A DNA stretch of 64,000 nt from Ulota crispa (GCA_963920765.1 OY987242.1:17570002-17634001), one strand, 5' to 3'. Positions 22,427 to 35,132 are shown, counted from the stretch's first letter. Translations and numbers: made by a program. Notes: generated from the sequence alone by a model not told the origin.

Positions 22427-25400
22427 TCTTGCGTAACCCAATTGTACTGTACAGGTACTAGCCTTCCTTCAACAACAACCTTCACAAAAAATAGCAACAA
22501 TACCCAAAAACTCCGCGATATCAACTTCATAGTTCATGTGCAGTGCAGACATCTCAACGTGGTCCGCAATTCGCCATCAGATTCAACCAAAATCAGGGTA
22601 AAAATTGTGCAAACAAGCGTCCCATGGGTGTCTGAAAAATGGCTGTGGAAACTGGGCTAGGTGTTGTAATAATCTCCCACAAGCCAATGGATGATATCAG
22701 CATTTGGTTGTATAGGGTACAGCACATTGCCTGCAGTGCATGCCTGCCAGCGAGTGTGCTTATAACTGTGTCATTTCTGAATCCGAGTCATCAGGAAACA
22801 CCTCGTTTCCGTCTCGTGATTCCTTTTCTGGAAACACCTCGTTTCCGATTTGTGATTCCTATGGAAATATCTCGTTGCCGAGATTGATTGTAATCAAAGT
22901 CCCAAGCTTGGACGTGTCTCGTGTACTAGAGCATTGGAGTTTTATTTTTTGTTTTTTCGGTTTTTTTCCATTGTAGTCATGGAAGTTTTAAGCGAGTAGA
23001 AACTTTTCTCAGCAAAGATCAGTCTTTTCTTTTCTTTTTCTTTTCCAAGAGTTTGTAGTTCGAATTGCACGTTTGTTGGCAATGGACCGGAGGGGAGGAG
23101 CATTTGCATCGAAAAGCTACCTGACGAAGTCGGGGGAGGTATCTCACTTGTAAAGCGAGCTTGTGCTTTAAGGATATAGCTTTTTGTGGAGTGGCTTTTC
23201 GAAGGGTACTAGATTCTTGTAGGGTAGTTGCATGTTGATAACACAAGGCATAACATAATGTATTTTGTTGCATGTTGTAGGTGGAAGGTCGTTTATAGAA
23301 TTGTGTAAATAAGTCAAAGGATGGTTCAAATTAGAGTTTTTCATAAAATTGAGAAGTTCTTTTAACCCTTTAGAGACCACTGAACCATATTTTGGTTCGG
23401 GAGAGTAGTTTTTGGCCAATTGCTAAACAATTTGGAAAACGATTTTGAAGAACACTTGTGATCACAAGAATTTTGCATTCAACCCAGAAAACAACAATAG
23501 AATCAGATATGGGAGTTGATAAATAATGGTGTTTATACATCATGGCCTCAAAATACGTATTCATATTTGGTCAAAGATGGATCAAAGCAACAATGCAATA
23601 CATTGAACATCCAAGAAGAATGCCATGTTTCAATTGTGCAATTTTTAAAAACTTCAAATTGCTCAAGGAATATGCTTGTATTGTTTCTCTATACGGTAGT
23701 TGTACAATTGTACTATTTGAGAATCCATTGAAATGATGCTATCAATTTATTTTAAATAAAAATCATCCTACATTTAAGGCCAATTCTTGATTGCTTTCAC
23801 CCATCGGATTTTTTGTAACAATTATCAAATTTCTTGTAGAACTGTTTTAGGGTAGCAAAAGAATGAGATTTTTGATCCTTTTTGTCCACTTAGCTACACC
23901 TTGTGATTGCTATTTTTGTCTATTTTGAGTGAAACTAGTCTTGTTGGAAAGGTGGGAAACCTTGCTTTCTAGAAATGTAAGGCTCTTCTCAATCGAAGCT
24001 TGCATAAAGAGCTAACATTCAAAACCACACAAGTATGAAAAACTAGAGATTTTCCATATACGACTCACTCAATCATTATAATATTTCACCTCCAACGTAG
24101 ATCTAGCTAAAATTTTGATGCATTGCAAATAACAAGGTGCCCTTCACATTTGTATAGTTGGATTATTCAAATTGGGTCCATATTTGATTCAAATGCACAT
24201 CTAATCTTATTGCCCTAGTTTCTAGTGGGTTTTGGGAAAATGTGTGTGGTCTTTAAAGGACACAATTCATTAAATTGGGAAAAAGCTTAAGTATTGGGAC
24301 TTTTGAATTTTTCATTTTTGAGAAATTTTAGGTGACCTTGAGTGAATATTATGATGATTTCTTTGAGACCTTACATCAATGATGAAACACCTTACAAGAA
24401 TTATTTAAGAAACTCACTTCAAATCACCAAAATATTCTCACAAATGCAAAATTTAGTGTTCTCAAAATACGTTTTGGGAAAGTGCTTTTTCCCGATTTAA
24501 TGAATAGTGCAAAATTTGCATTCAATGTGATTTTTGCCATATTGTGTGTGTGTGTTTTTTGAGAACCACAGAAGTAAGTACAAAAAACCAAACACATTGA
24601 AAAGGGGGTGCGGGGAGTATGCCCCTCCAAAAGGATGTCAATGCATTATCTTGACCATTGCAAATTTGGGACCAAATTCAACTCATCAGCTCTTTTGGTG
24701 ATAATTTGGGTTTGATTTTGTATTTAGAATTTGACCATAAAGAACATTTTTTTTTAAACTTTTGGAAGCCACCGTATCTATTTGTGAAATAAGGGTTCTA
24801 GACTCCAAGGTTACAAGTGATGTTATAGATAAAACACCATATTTGTTAAATTGGGAAAAAGAGCACATTTTGGGACTTTTGAAGGTCTTATGTGATCACC
24901 TAAAACTAAGCTTGCAGGGTCTTTTTTGGTACAAGTGCCTTCACTTGAGAGGAGGAATTTGCAAGGGAAAAAATCTTAGTGTCTTAAATCTAATACCTTC
25001 AAATCTGATTTAAGGTAACTTTTGGATTTAAGGTGGATTACAAAATGGTACCTCCATTTTTCCCAATTTAACGTATATGGTGTTATAATGGGTTTTTTTT
25101 TTTTTTTTTTTAAGTTTAAAGCCACTTCAAAATTGTTAAAATCTTACTTGATAATGAACAATTGAAATGGGAACTTATGACTTCACAATAGTCCATAGTT
25201 CTTTAGTCATTAGATTTGTAACATTTACATAGTGGCACTTATTGGAAGTAGTGCCAAGGAAAGAGGATTTTTCTTCAAATGATGGATTTGTAAACAATGA
25301 AACCCAAATTAGTGAGCAAAGTTACAACTACGTCATTTTTCTTTGATGAGTTGTTTCAATTATTTGTTTTTTGTCTTTATTTTTTTTTGCCTCCTTACAA

Positions 25401-27014
25401 TCCAAAAAATGTGGGATATGAAGTTGACTAGAAATTAGAAACTGGAGCATACTTTAAACCACCCTTATTGAGAGCATTGACTCTTTCAGATAGCCTTTGA
25501 GATGGTAAGATGGAAGGTATTGATTTGAAAAGAGGACTTCGTTTCATGTTTGTTTTTTCATTTTGCAAGCAACTCTTTTTAAACAACTAGAGGTTTGTCT
25601 TCACAAGATTCCAATCGACTTGTGATTGGGAGAAAAAACTTGATTCAACTATTATTGGAAGTATATAATATAAGTTTTTACATGAACACATGGATTTGGA
25701 AATTGGACAGCAAACTAAAGAGAACCGATTGAAAACAAGCTCAAAGAAAAAAAGGAATGCTAATTCATGCTGAAAGAAAAATTCATGATAAGGACACACC
25801 AAATTTTCAAAATTTTTTGTGTTGTTATTATGGATTTTTTCTCTTGAGCATAATTTGCCACCTTCTTTGTCTTTTGGCTTGTTTCCATTGTGCTTTATTT
25901 TGGTTGTTCAATTTTCAAACCCATGATTTTTGTGTTTATTAATAGACTTTTCACATATGCTTCTAATGATAATAATCACAAGTTCTAGTTTTGCACTTGA
26001 AAAAAAATAGTAATATACTTAATGAGTCATTTAGGGTGCTAGATTGATGATGCACTTAAGGCATCATCAACCTAGAGATGTGATTTTGGACTAGGAACTA
26101 ATTGCTTTTACAATACTCATTGTTCAAAAAATTGCAATCTTGTTGACAGGTTGAATCCTCTTAGTCTTGTTGCAAATCAAGGCAAAAAAAAATAGTTTGC
26201 CAATTTGTGCAAGTTGTTGCAATGAAGGTGCAAGTTATTGCAAACAACATGTTGTTCAATCACAAGTTACAAGGAAAATTTGTGGGCATTGGGGAACAAG
26301 CAAAATTGTAACGGGAGATCATTGATTTGACAAGACCCTATCTAGGTTATGCCTTGTTGCGGTTACATCAAAGCCCTAAAAATACCTTATTCTCCCACAC
26401 AATTGGCCCCCACCAACGGAAATGAAATTACAATTCCATCCACCTTCTTGGGTTGATGATGCTCTTAGATGTGTTAGGCGCAAATATAGGGGGCTTCAAA
26501 CATCAATTTTTTAGGTGACTCACGTCGCAATTCACCTCGGTGAATTCACTAGTGAAGAGCAAGGTGAGTCACCTTTGAAATTCACTCCTAATGATTCACG
26601 TTAGGAGTGAACTTCAAAAACTGACTTTTGCGCAGCTCATCCTCACGAGTGTCACAGACGCTCAAACCCCTGATTTGTGCACAAAACCCTAATTGCAAAC
26701 TCACAGGTGTCTCAAACTTTGGGCATGCAAGTGAACAAAAACAATTCACTAGTGAGGGACTTGTGAGGTGAGAACTCAAAAACTTGTAAACCAGATTTTA
26801 TGTTGGGACGAAGTAGGGTGACACCCCTTAGTTGCTAGGGAGACACCCCCTATAGCCCAACCTTTGAGATTATTGTTACATTGAAATAAGAAATAAAATT
26901 AAAACAATACTTTAGCGCACATTTGCATCTGCAAGCATTGCAAACATATAACAAATATGTCTCATTTGTGACTTGGTCAAGAGTTAAAACTAGTCATTCC
27001 TTTTGTTTGTAAAT
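22427..27014. other. MOT1 3' flank and long gene-poor AT-rich interval
   Basis: The first 500-600 bases probably include the MOT1 3' untranslated region. A small tandem repeat of about 35 bp, three copies sharing GGAAACACCTCGTTTCCG, lies at 22795-22880. The rest is AT-rich with a 22-base T run near 25091-25112, one unpaired TTAACCC terminus at 23362, and no recognisable gene. A palindrome-rich patch at 26.5-26.8 kb is listed separately. Confidence 0.5.
26510..26770. repeat. Patch of short palindromes (TTCACTAGTGAA / GGTGAGTCACC)
   Basis: Repeated short self-complementary words occur: TTCACTAGTGAA, a GGTGACTC / GGTGAGTCACC pair, and a hairpin with perfect 11-bp arms, TTCACTCCTAA (26581) and its inverse ending at 26611. 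A partial TTCACTAGTGA recurs near 26743. Most likely the remains of a foldback element. Confidence 0.5.
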
Positions 27015-27018
27015 TTAA

Positions 27019-27248
27019 CCCTTAATGGACCGAGCTACTAAAATACATATCATGTACACTGATGTATAACTGGCATTTGCTATCAACAAAAAGTTTTAAT
27101 TTGGGATCTTGACTACCTCACTAGAACAACATTGATCTATATTCTAACTTCTTTATTGATCTCAAATATAATAAAGGCGTGATTGCATTTTACAAAAAAA
27201 ATACCCCGTATTGTACTGGTTGCAAAGGGGCTGCTTAGCCCTTTAGGG
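27019..27248. mobile_element. TTAA-flanked MITE, small family, copy 1
   Basis: TTAA at 27015-27018 and 27249-27252 brackets a 230-bp element with CCCTTAATGG on the left and, reverse-complemented, CCCTAAAGGG on the right. An internal stretch (ATCTATATTCTAACTTCTTT then ATTGATCTCAAAT) recurs in reverse orientation at 53.8 and 59.65 kb, defining three copies. Confidence 0.7.
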
Positions 27249-27288
27249 TTAAATTACCCAAAAAAGAAACCCTGATCTTACATGTGTT

Positions 27289-28744
27289 AGAGCATCTCCA
27301 CTGGTTGAGATTTGCTTAAAGTTTTCCATCTGGTATGGCAAGGCCTAAAGCCTCTCAATCTCCACCCATGTTCTTTGAAAATGTGGCCTTACACTCCAAC
27401 ACACCCCATAAATAAGTAATTGACCACTTATTTAGGAAAGTAGAGAATAAAGCTCACTAAACTTAGGGTGAATAGTGCATGAATAGTGGCTTGGAGAGTG
27501 GCTTGCTAGATGGCTTGGTTTACTGCACATATGTCAATCTGGGCCCTGCCTTGTCAGTGCCAGAAATACATGATTTGCTTGGGCTGCCCCTCCCTTCGAG
27601 CTGCCCTACCTGAGACCAGAAAAACTAGTCTAATCGCTTGGTTTGCAAATACGACACTAAGGTAGCAACACTCATAAGTGTGAAATTGAGGATTTTGTAG
27701 TAGCAAAATCAATTGATGAACATTGAAGAAAATATTGTGAAGCTAGCAAGAGGAAATCAAAAATATTGACATCAGTTTCAAAGTTCCAATTGCAAGCATT
27801 TGTCCACAAAGATTTCTCAAAGTCCTAAATTAATGAAAAGGCATAGTTGTGTATACAAGATGTCTTCAATGTGGTCATTTGCTCATAATACTAACTTTAT
27901 GAGTTCTTAAGTAGTGAGATGAGACACTCAAACCGTCATGCCAATCACTCAAACCCATCACTTAGTCACCCATAACCAATTTTTTTGTATTTGTGAGTCA
28001 CTGACAATCTGTCACAAGAGTAGGTAACCCCATGGAGACCCTCGTGAGCATGGATGTTGCTACCTTAAAACCACACCTACCTGCAACTAAAGCAACACCC
28101 ATGCTGACAAGGGTCTCCACAGAATTACCTACTCTTGTGACAGATTGTCAGTGACTCACAAATACAAAAAAATTGGTTATGGGTGACTAAGTGATGGGTT
28201 TGAGTGATTGGCATGACGGTTTGAGTGTCTCATCTCACTACTTAAGAACTCATAAAGTTAGTATTATGAGCAAATGACCACATTGAAGACATCTTGTATA
28301 CACAACTATGCCTTTTCATTAATTTAGGACTTTGAGAAATCTTTGTGGACAAATGCTTGCAATTGGAACTTTGAAACTGATGTCAATATTTTTGATTTCC
28401 TCTTGCTAGCTTCACAATATTTTCTTCAATGTTCATCAATTGATTTTGCTACTACAAAATCCTCAATTTCACACTTATGAGTATTGCTACCTTAGTGTTG
28501 TATTTGCAAACCAAGCAATTAGACTAGTTTTTCTGGTCTCAGGCAAGGCAACTTGGAGGGAGGGGCATCCCAAGCAAATCATGTATTTCTGGCACTGACA
28601 AGGCGGGGCCCAAATTGACATATGTGCAGTAAATTGAGCTTTGCTAGACTCGCCAAATAAGAGAGTTTGAGAGGGTTTTGAGAGGGGCATGGCTACTTTT
28701 CATCCACTTTGAGCGAGCCAGAGCCTTCGGTGGAGATGCCTTAG
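27289..28744. mobile_element. Large foldback element: inverted duplication of a family B MITE plus flanks
   Basis: Arms at about 27521-28067 and 28092-28645 are reverse complements separated by only about 25 bp. The inner 400 bp of each arm is a family B MITE (TAAGGTAGCAACACTCATAA ends) and is nearly identical between arms, with about one mismatch in the 60 bases I compared. The outer 130 bp is more diverged. Further out, GAGCATCTCCACTGG near 27291 pairs with GGTGGAGATGCC near 28729, suggesting an outer element. A third family B copy lies at about 30972-31383. No coding potential. Confidence 0.8.
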
Positions 28745-29404
28745 CAGGGTTTTTTTTTTCATTTTTTAAGCAATGCCAAAGTGCCGATTTAAAATTTTAT
28801 AATGGTGTTCCAAATTTCAATAGTCATCCACATATTGGATAGAAAATACCACATTAGCACATAATACATGTCTATAATTAGGTTTTCATCCAAAATCTGA
28901 CAATTTCATCCAAGTTATTTTTTTAAAATTTGGAGCTTTTTGGCGATTTCATCGTAATTTTTTTTCTATAGGCTTGGTGCTGGTCTAAAAAATTTGGTGC
29001 TTTTTTGCTCCAAATCGCCAAAAAAAAAAGAAAAAAAAAAAAAAAACATACTGTGCCTTAGGGGCAAATATTGAGCTGTGAGATCTCGGCGTTCCCTACG
29101 TTCCCCGAGCTCCCACCATATCCTAATTATCAAGCGTCCTGTTCGCGAGACTTGTGTTGCCACAGCGCTTCTCCTTCCGTTGCACGAAATTTTTCCAACG
29201 ATATCCATAGCCATCCAATTCCCCACCTCCCTCCTCTGCCTTGTCTCATCGTCGCGTCTCTCCATCGCCGACGACGTCTCTGCTTTGCCACTGTGGCCGC
29301 AGCCACAGCCACTCCGGAGGACCAACCAGCCCCTCGACTCACGCCTTTGTAACTTCAATCTCTGAATCCTGCGCTTTTTGGACTGACCTTCAATCTCCAG
29401 AGCC
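28745..29404 (+). promoter_or_regulatory. Upstream region and probable 5' leader of the ClpT gene
   Basis: AT-rich DNA with A and T runs gives way at about 29.05 kb to GC-richer, pyrimidine-rich sequence that runs into the ClpT start codon at 29405. This looks like a 5' untranslated region of about 300 bp. Frames here are short and open on both strands and are not taken as genes. Confidence 0.45.
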
Positions 29405-32400
29405 ATGGCGTCCATCGTGCTCCGCCCCTGCTGCACGCCCACCACCGCTGCTACACAATCTCTCTTCCAGCCTCGTCGCTCATCCAACGCTACTAGGTTC
29501 AGCCCCTTGAGCTCCGAGCTTTGCTGGAGCCGTCGCGTGGCTGCTGCGCCACTGTTGCAGAATGCGAATTCCGTTGTTAGGGTTTCGCCGAGCCAGGCCC
29601 CTCGACTCGGTGCCGTCTGCATGGTGTTGCCTGCTGGAGACATGCAGTAAGTGTCTGCAATTCATTCCACTGGTCCTTGAAGCTTTCTCATGCATAATTA
29701 GGAGCGATATTTTTGAAATCCATAGCGAATCGCATTTCTAGGGCTTTGCAGAGACTGGCGCGATTTAGGGCTGTGAATATGGTGTTTATCTGCTAAGGAC
29801 GGAAGAGGTAGGAACACCCATAAGCGTTAGTGTCCCCAAAACCGTCACCTCTAAAATCTTGGGAAACTTGGGAAATCTGTGGAAGTAAATAAGCGTTAGT
29901 GTCCCCATAACCGTCACCTCTAAAATCTTGGGAAATTTGGGAAATCTGTGGAAGTAAATAGATGTAGTTACAAGAATGTACAACATGTGAACATGGTGTT
30001 GGTTATGGGTACAATGACAATTTGCTCTTTAAAAATTCACAACTTATTCTCACAATCTTCTTATATAATAAATAGACTTGGAATTGGAAAATGTCTGTCG
30101 GTCAAGCTACCATAAGCAACCACCCAGACAGAAAACTTTTCTTTCGATTTCTTGCTGGAAAGTACACGTACTCCTTCTGACCGGAATTGGGTCTCGGCAG
30201 TGTCATGGACAAGGATGAACATAAGCCCATTGTATCCAAAATGTGTCCATAGGATACGGGTTATACTAGTATCCAAATAATACATTTGAAAGTGCAAATT
30301 CATTATTTTTCTGTTCTTAATAGGATCATATAATTTGCTAGATGTTTATTAGTAGTCATCATGTTCAAAACCCTTAGTTTGATGCTTATGGGTGATCTTA
30401 CCTTTTATCTGTTAAGGATGTAAGGATGTAAGGTAGGAGCACCCATAAACCTTAGTTCAAGGGTTTTGAACTTGATGGTTGTTAATAAACATCTAGCAAA
30501 TTATAGGATCCTATTAGGAACAGAAAAATAACGAGTTTGCACATTTGAATGTATTATTTGGATATTGTGAGAATAAGTAGTGAATTTTTGAAGAGCAAAC
30601 TGCCATTGTACCCATTTAAGATTTCATGTTCACATGTTGTACATCCTTGTCATTACATCTATTTACTTCCACAGATTTTCCAAGATTTTAGGGGTGACAG
30701 TTATGGGGACACTAACGCTTATGGGTGTTCTTACCTTAGATGTACAGTTGTCTTATTGCAACTCGTTCGATTGGATTTCGGATTTTGAGTTGTTCAAGGG
30801 CAGGGACATCCAAAGTTGCTAGCGCAGTTGTTATTAGACCGGTCAATTGCTCGTCTTCTTGTATGTTCGGGAGAATCCAACGCACCAAAATGTATGTCAT
30901 ACATGCAATTATTTCAGGTCCAAGCTTTACGAATTGATGATCAAAACCGCTTCGTGATCAGATTTGACGTGTAGCAGCATCATAAGCGTTGTGTCCCCGT
31001 GGCCGCCACCGACAGTGGCAAGGGTTAATCAATAAAAAACAAATGGTGGATAGTGGCAGGCGTTAATCTATAAAAAACAAATGGTTGTGGGTGATTGAGT
31101 GATGGTTATGGGTGATGAATTGACGGTTATGGGTGACTAGCATGAGGTTTTGAGTACCATCTCACTATTTAAGAACCAACAAGCCTTATTTTTAGCATCT
31201 CTTACACATGGTTCTTACAATTTTAGTGATTTTGGACTTTGGAAAATCTTGTGAACAAATGCTTGCAGTTGGAACCTTGAAATTGATGCCAATATTTTTG
31301 GTTTAGTATTTTTTTCAAAGTTAGTCAACTGTTTTACCTACTCCAAAACCCTTATTTCCACGCTTATGGGTGCGCCTACCTTACGTCCTGTTTAATCAGT
31401 TTTGAAGATTTTAGGGTTTCGCTTGTGCGTCCGTGACGAGTTTGAGAGTTCCTACCAGCGTGAATATCGTATGACATGGCATTGTTAGTAGTTTGCTTAT
31501 TGATGCGATTCTGTTAAGTTAGTTAGAGTGTTGGTCTGACTTAGTCGTTTCGTTTCTATATGGTTTTCTGTCAGAGTGGAAAAGCCAAAGGTTAATTGGG
31601 AGGCAAGGGCTGTGAAATCTTTCAGCATGGCTGAGTTGGAGGCTCGCAAGTTGAAGTACCCTAATACTGGAACCGAATCACTTCTACTAGGAATTCTTAC
31701 TGAAGGTGAGGCTTTTGTCTATTCTTCATATCCTTTTTCCCTTTTTTGCTTCTGCATCAGCACATTTATAGTTAACTGTAGATTGAATGGATGGATAGTT
31801 TCGAGTATTCACTGATTTGGCTGGGTCGTATGTAGGTACAAGTGAGGCAGCTAGGTTCTTAAGAAGAAATGGCGTAACGTTATTTGGAACAAAGGAGGAG
31901 ATAATTAAGCTGCTTGGCAAAGCGGACATGTACTTTTTCAGTGCAGAGCATCCAGCTCTTACTAGCTCTGCTCAAAAGGCGTTGACCTGGGCTGTTGATC
32001 CGAAGAACAAACCTGGTAAGTTTGTACTTTGAAGTGGCTCTTTTGTAGGAGATTTAGCCTTTTGTTTTACTTTGAGGGTTTAGGGTTTAGGTTTGACTAG
32101 TCAATGCTTAGTCGTTGAGTTGTGAATTTCATAGTGAATCTTGGTAAGGCTCTAAATAAACTTGTTGACCTCGAATTTGCTGGTTTTTGAGAGAAAATTG
32201 CTGGTGGTTAATTTGGACATTTGGTATGTGTTACAGAGAATGCCTATGGTGAAGAGTTGAGCACAACGATGTTGGTGCTCGGTATCTGGGCTCAGAAGGG
32301 CTGCGCCGGTCAGAAAGTACTTGAAACTCTTGGAATCAACGACGACAAAATTGCTGAGCTTGCTGATACTGTAAGTTCGTGTTTTTCTTGGCGCTGATTT

Positions 32401-32591
32401 TGTGTCAAGGATTCCTATATGTTGGTTAAACTCTAATTATACATGGTTCGTGACATATGTTTGCTGTGACTTACATCTATCGAAGTTTCTCTGGTCTTGA
32501 AGTGACAGCATGTTGGCCGTCGATGTCTTTTACTTTGCAGATGAAGATTTCACCTGCCAAGAGAGGAGGTTATCAACAACTAGTTCAGTAG
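29405..32591 (+). CDS. ClpT: Plastid Clp protease accessory subunit ClpT (Clp N-domain-like)
   Basis: ClpT proteins bind the plastid ClpPR core and help assemble and stabilise it; they look like the N-domain of ClpC chaperones without the ATPase. Five exons with GT-AG borders (29405-29646, 31575-31705, 31836-32015, 32237-32370, 32541-32591) give 245 residues, close to Arabidopsis ClpT1. Residues 1 to about 75 are rich in S, R, A and P, a typical chloroplast transit peptide. The mature part has KSFSMAELEARKLKYPNTGT, then ESLLLGIL, GTSEAARFLRRNGVTLF, DMYFFSAEHPALTSSAQKAL and TTMLVLGIWAQK, matching the two Clp N motifs in order. Intron 1 is 1.9 kb and filled with MITEs; the other introns are 130-221 bp. 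Splice phases agree at every junction. Confidence 0.92.
29805..30404. mobile_element. MITE family A, copy 3, in ClpT intron 1
   Basis: Starts AGGTAGGAACACCCATAAGC and ends GCTTATGGGTGATCTTACC. A 68-bp segment (GCGTTAGTGTCCCC...GTGGAAGTAAATAA) is duplicated in tandem at 29823-29960. A foreign block of about 180 bp sits at roughly 30075-30260. Confidence 0.8.
30429..30738. mobile_element. MITE family A, copy 4, inverted relative to copy 3
   Basis: A complete copy of about 310 bp in reverse orientation, starting TAAGGTAGGAGCACCCATAA and ending CTTATGGGTGTTCTTACCTTA. It lies only 24 bp from copy 3 in the opposite orientation, so the ClpT pre-mRNA could fold into a long hairpin here. Confidence 0.85.
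30972..31383. mobile_element. MITE family B, copy 3, in ClpT intron 1
   Basis: Shares with the arms of the 27.5-28.6 kb palindrome the words GGTTATGGGTGA, TGAGTACCATCTCACTATTT (TGAGTGTCTCATCTCACTAC there) and AACAAATGCTTGCAGTTGGA. It ends CTTATGGGTGCGCCTACCTTA. The left end is diverged and includes a short repeated ATAAAAAACAAATGG. Confidence 0.7.
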
Positions 32592-33320
32592 AAATATTCA
32601 GACATTTTTATTTTTTCCAGTTTTGGCCATTCTTCTAAGGCAGATGTTACTGCAAGAGTAATACTTAACTCGACTTATTAGATGATCGTTACGGGAATCT
32701 CATGTGGTGAGGCTGCGTTTTTTATTTTGTCTTCAACCTCATGAACAAATTTGATCCAGGCTTCGGAAAGATTTGCATTAAGCGCTTACGTCATTTAACG
32801 ACATTCAAAAGCCGTGCAATGTTATTACGAGTGTGTCCTTGCCGTTATTCAGATTTTGGATTTTGTCAACCTTTTAGCTCAGATTTACGTTGTTGATTGA
32901 GGCTGCAGATCCTCTTACTGCTCTGAGGGTCAGGGCCATGAAAGTCTATGAAAGTTTGCGCTCTATATAGAACCGTATCTTGGACCTGCTAAGGTATTAA
33001 ATTTAAATATTTATATTGGTTTGACTCTTGGTTCAAAGGCCTTGGGCCAATTGTGAGTCCAGTTTGAATGTTGCAAACAAATTTGTGAAAGAAAGAAGTG
33101 AAGATATCTAAAGAAGGGATGCTCTTGGAACGGAGAAGAGGGGAGAAGGGGAGTGATTGGCCAACGGAATAGCCTCAAATATAGTGCATTTTAATAAGGA
33201 ACACTTTGGTATTATGATGAGAGCTCGGTGTGAGAAAATTGAATGGGGTGTTTTATTGTGTTAGGACCAAGAGAACTTGGTGCCAGAATGGTGCCTCGTA
33301 AGTTTTTGTTCATTTTCATG
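32592..33320. other. ClpT 3' flank, nothing else recognised
   Basis: Gene-like composition for the first 300-400 bases suggests the ClpT 3' untranslated region. No second gene is visible before the MITE at 33321. Confidence 0.5.
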
Positions 33321-34512
33321 TAAGGTATGTACTGTACTATGGCCTCCAAGCTAGTTTCGTTCATCCTATTTTACCCTTCAATGTTTTTGGTATTTCATAA
33401 AATAAAATGAGCATTTTAGAATCTTGTACCATTACATTTTAATTCTTACTCAATCCCAATCAAGCATACCAAATTTTGAGTTTCAAAAAACCAAAATTTT
33501 ATTTTTAGTGAATTGTTTTACATAATATTCATGGTTTTACATAATAAATGATTAAAAAAATTGGTAATGAATTTTTGAGATTTGATTGCATGGATGCATA
33601 GGAAACACCCACACACACATTTTTTCTTCTAACAAGCATCTCTGAAAAAATTATAATTCCTTCTATGTGGATTTTACTAATGAAGTGATTAAAACCAAAT
33701 TTTGTAAATTAGATATTTCTTTGTAGTAATCATATTTTTTTGTTTGACTTATACAATATAGTTAGGTTTGAATCTTTGAGCATAATAATATGGTTATTTT
33801 GCCAAAAACTAGTTAAAAATACATATATCTCTATTTTACAAAATCTAATCATGATCACTCCAATGTTAAAATCTACATAGAAGGAATCATAATTTTTTTT
33901 GAAGATGCTTGTTAGAAGAAAAAATGTGTGTGTGGATGTTTCCTATGCATCCATGCAATCAAATCTCAAAAATTCATTACCAATTTTTTTAATCATTTAT
34001 TATGTAAAACCATGAATATTATGTAAAACAATTCACTAAAAATAAAATTTTGGTTTTTTGAAACTCAAAATTTGGTATGCTTGATTGGGATTGAGTAAGA
34101 ATTAAAATGTAATGGTACAAGATTCTAAAATGCTCATTTTATTTTATGAAATACCAAAAACATTGAAGGGTAAAACAAGGTGAACGAAACTAGCTTGGAG
34201 GCCATAGTACACCCATAAGCATTAGTGTCCCCATAACTGTCACCTATGAAATCTTGAAAAATCTATGGAATTGAATAGATGTAATGACAAGGATGTACAA
34301 CATGTGAACATGAAATCTTGAAAGTGGTTATGGGTGCAATGGTAGTTTGCTCTTTAAAAATCCACAACTTATTCTCACAGTATCCAAATAGTACATTCAA
34401 AACTAGAAACATATTATTTTTTGTTCCTAATATCCTATAATTTGCTAGTTGTTTATTGATAATCATCATGTTCAAAACCCTTAGTTTAATGCTTATGGAT
34501 GTACATACCTTA
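33321..34512. mobile_element. MITE family A, copy 5, split by a nested foldback element
   Basis: The copy begins TAAGGTATGTAC at 33321, is interrupted, and resumes at 34211 with ACCCATAAGCATTAGTGTCC, ending GTACATACCTTA. Joined, the two sides give the family consensus start seen intact at 54988 and 60132. Confidence 0.85.
33333..34210. mobile_element. Foldback element with about 340-bp inverted arms, nested in a MITE
   Basis: The ends read GTACTATGGCCTCCAAGC and its reverse complement. The arms (about 33334-33680 and 33865-34210) are nearly perfect reverse complements with a loop of about 190 bp. GTAC occurs at both junctions, so the target duplication cannot be separated from the terminal repeat. 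A diverged single arm of the same family lies at about 53065-53450. Confidence 0.85.
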
Positions 34513-34772
34513 CTCTGGTCTTCATGTTGAGCAAAAAAATTATAGGATCAACTTTTAGCTTTTCATTAATAAGACTAAATAGTGCTTGAGTTTTCTTTAA
34601 TCCTAATTCATGATGTATAGTGACCATTGGATTTATTCTTTAAACAAATAGTTGGATCTTGTATCATTAATGATTTCACACTATTTGGAAGTATATGTTC
34701 TTCAATTCATCACTCTCACCACAAAATTTGGTCTAAATAGACAACATGACAAAAGAATATAATGCACTTTAA

Positions 34773-35132
34773 CCTTTTAACATCAAGGAGGACAAAAAAC
34801 GTCCTCCAACTCTAAAAAAGTATTATGTGTTACAAAAAAAAGTTGTTTTCATCTAATTTTTTTCAAAAGTGATCATAAACACACGGTCCATCATGGAAGG
34901 CAAAAAATTATCTCATGAGATGCATTCATATTTTTAAGTAACTCAAATTATGATAAGATTCAAAAACACGGCGTTAAGTCCCAAGTTGCCATTCTTGCAA
35001 TTTTTATGAGGGCACTATGCATTGTTGACCCATGCAACTTTAGGAAATTATATTATAATTACTACACACTGAGATGAATAGTGAAAGTACTGTACTCGGG
35101 TTGGTCAGTGTGATTAGCCTAATGTTTAGAGG
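34773..35132. mobile_element. TTAA-flanked element, 360-bp family, copy 1
   Basis: TTAA at 34769-34772 and 35133-35136. Ends read CCTTTTAACAT and, reverse-complemented, CCTCTAAACAT. Shared landmarks with 53949-54308, in reverse orientation there: GAGGACAAAAAA, CGGTCCATCATGGAAG and TGCAATTTTTATGAGGGCAC. Both copies are exactly 360 bp between TTAA sites. Confidence 0.8.

Noticed and set aside
25091..25112. 22-base T run as a retroposon tail
   Set aside because: No adjacent retroposon body or target duplication could be identified; it may be a simple homopolymer.
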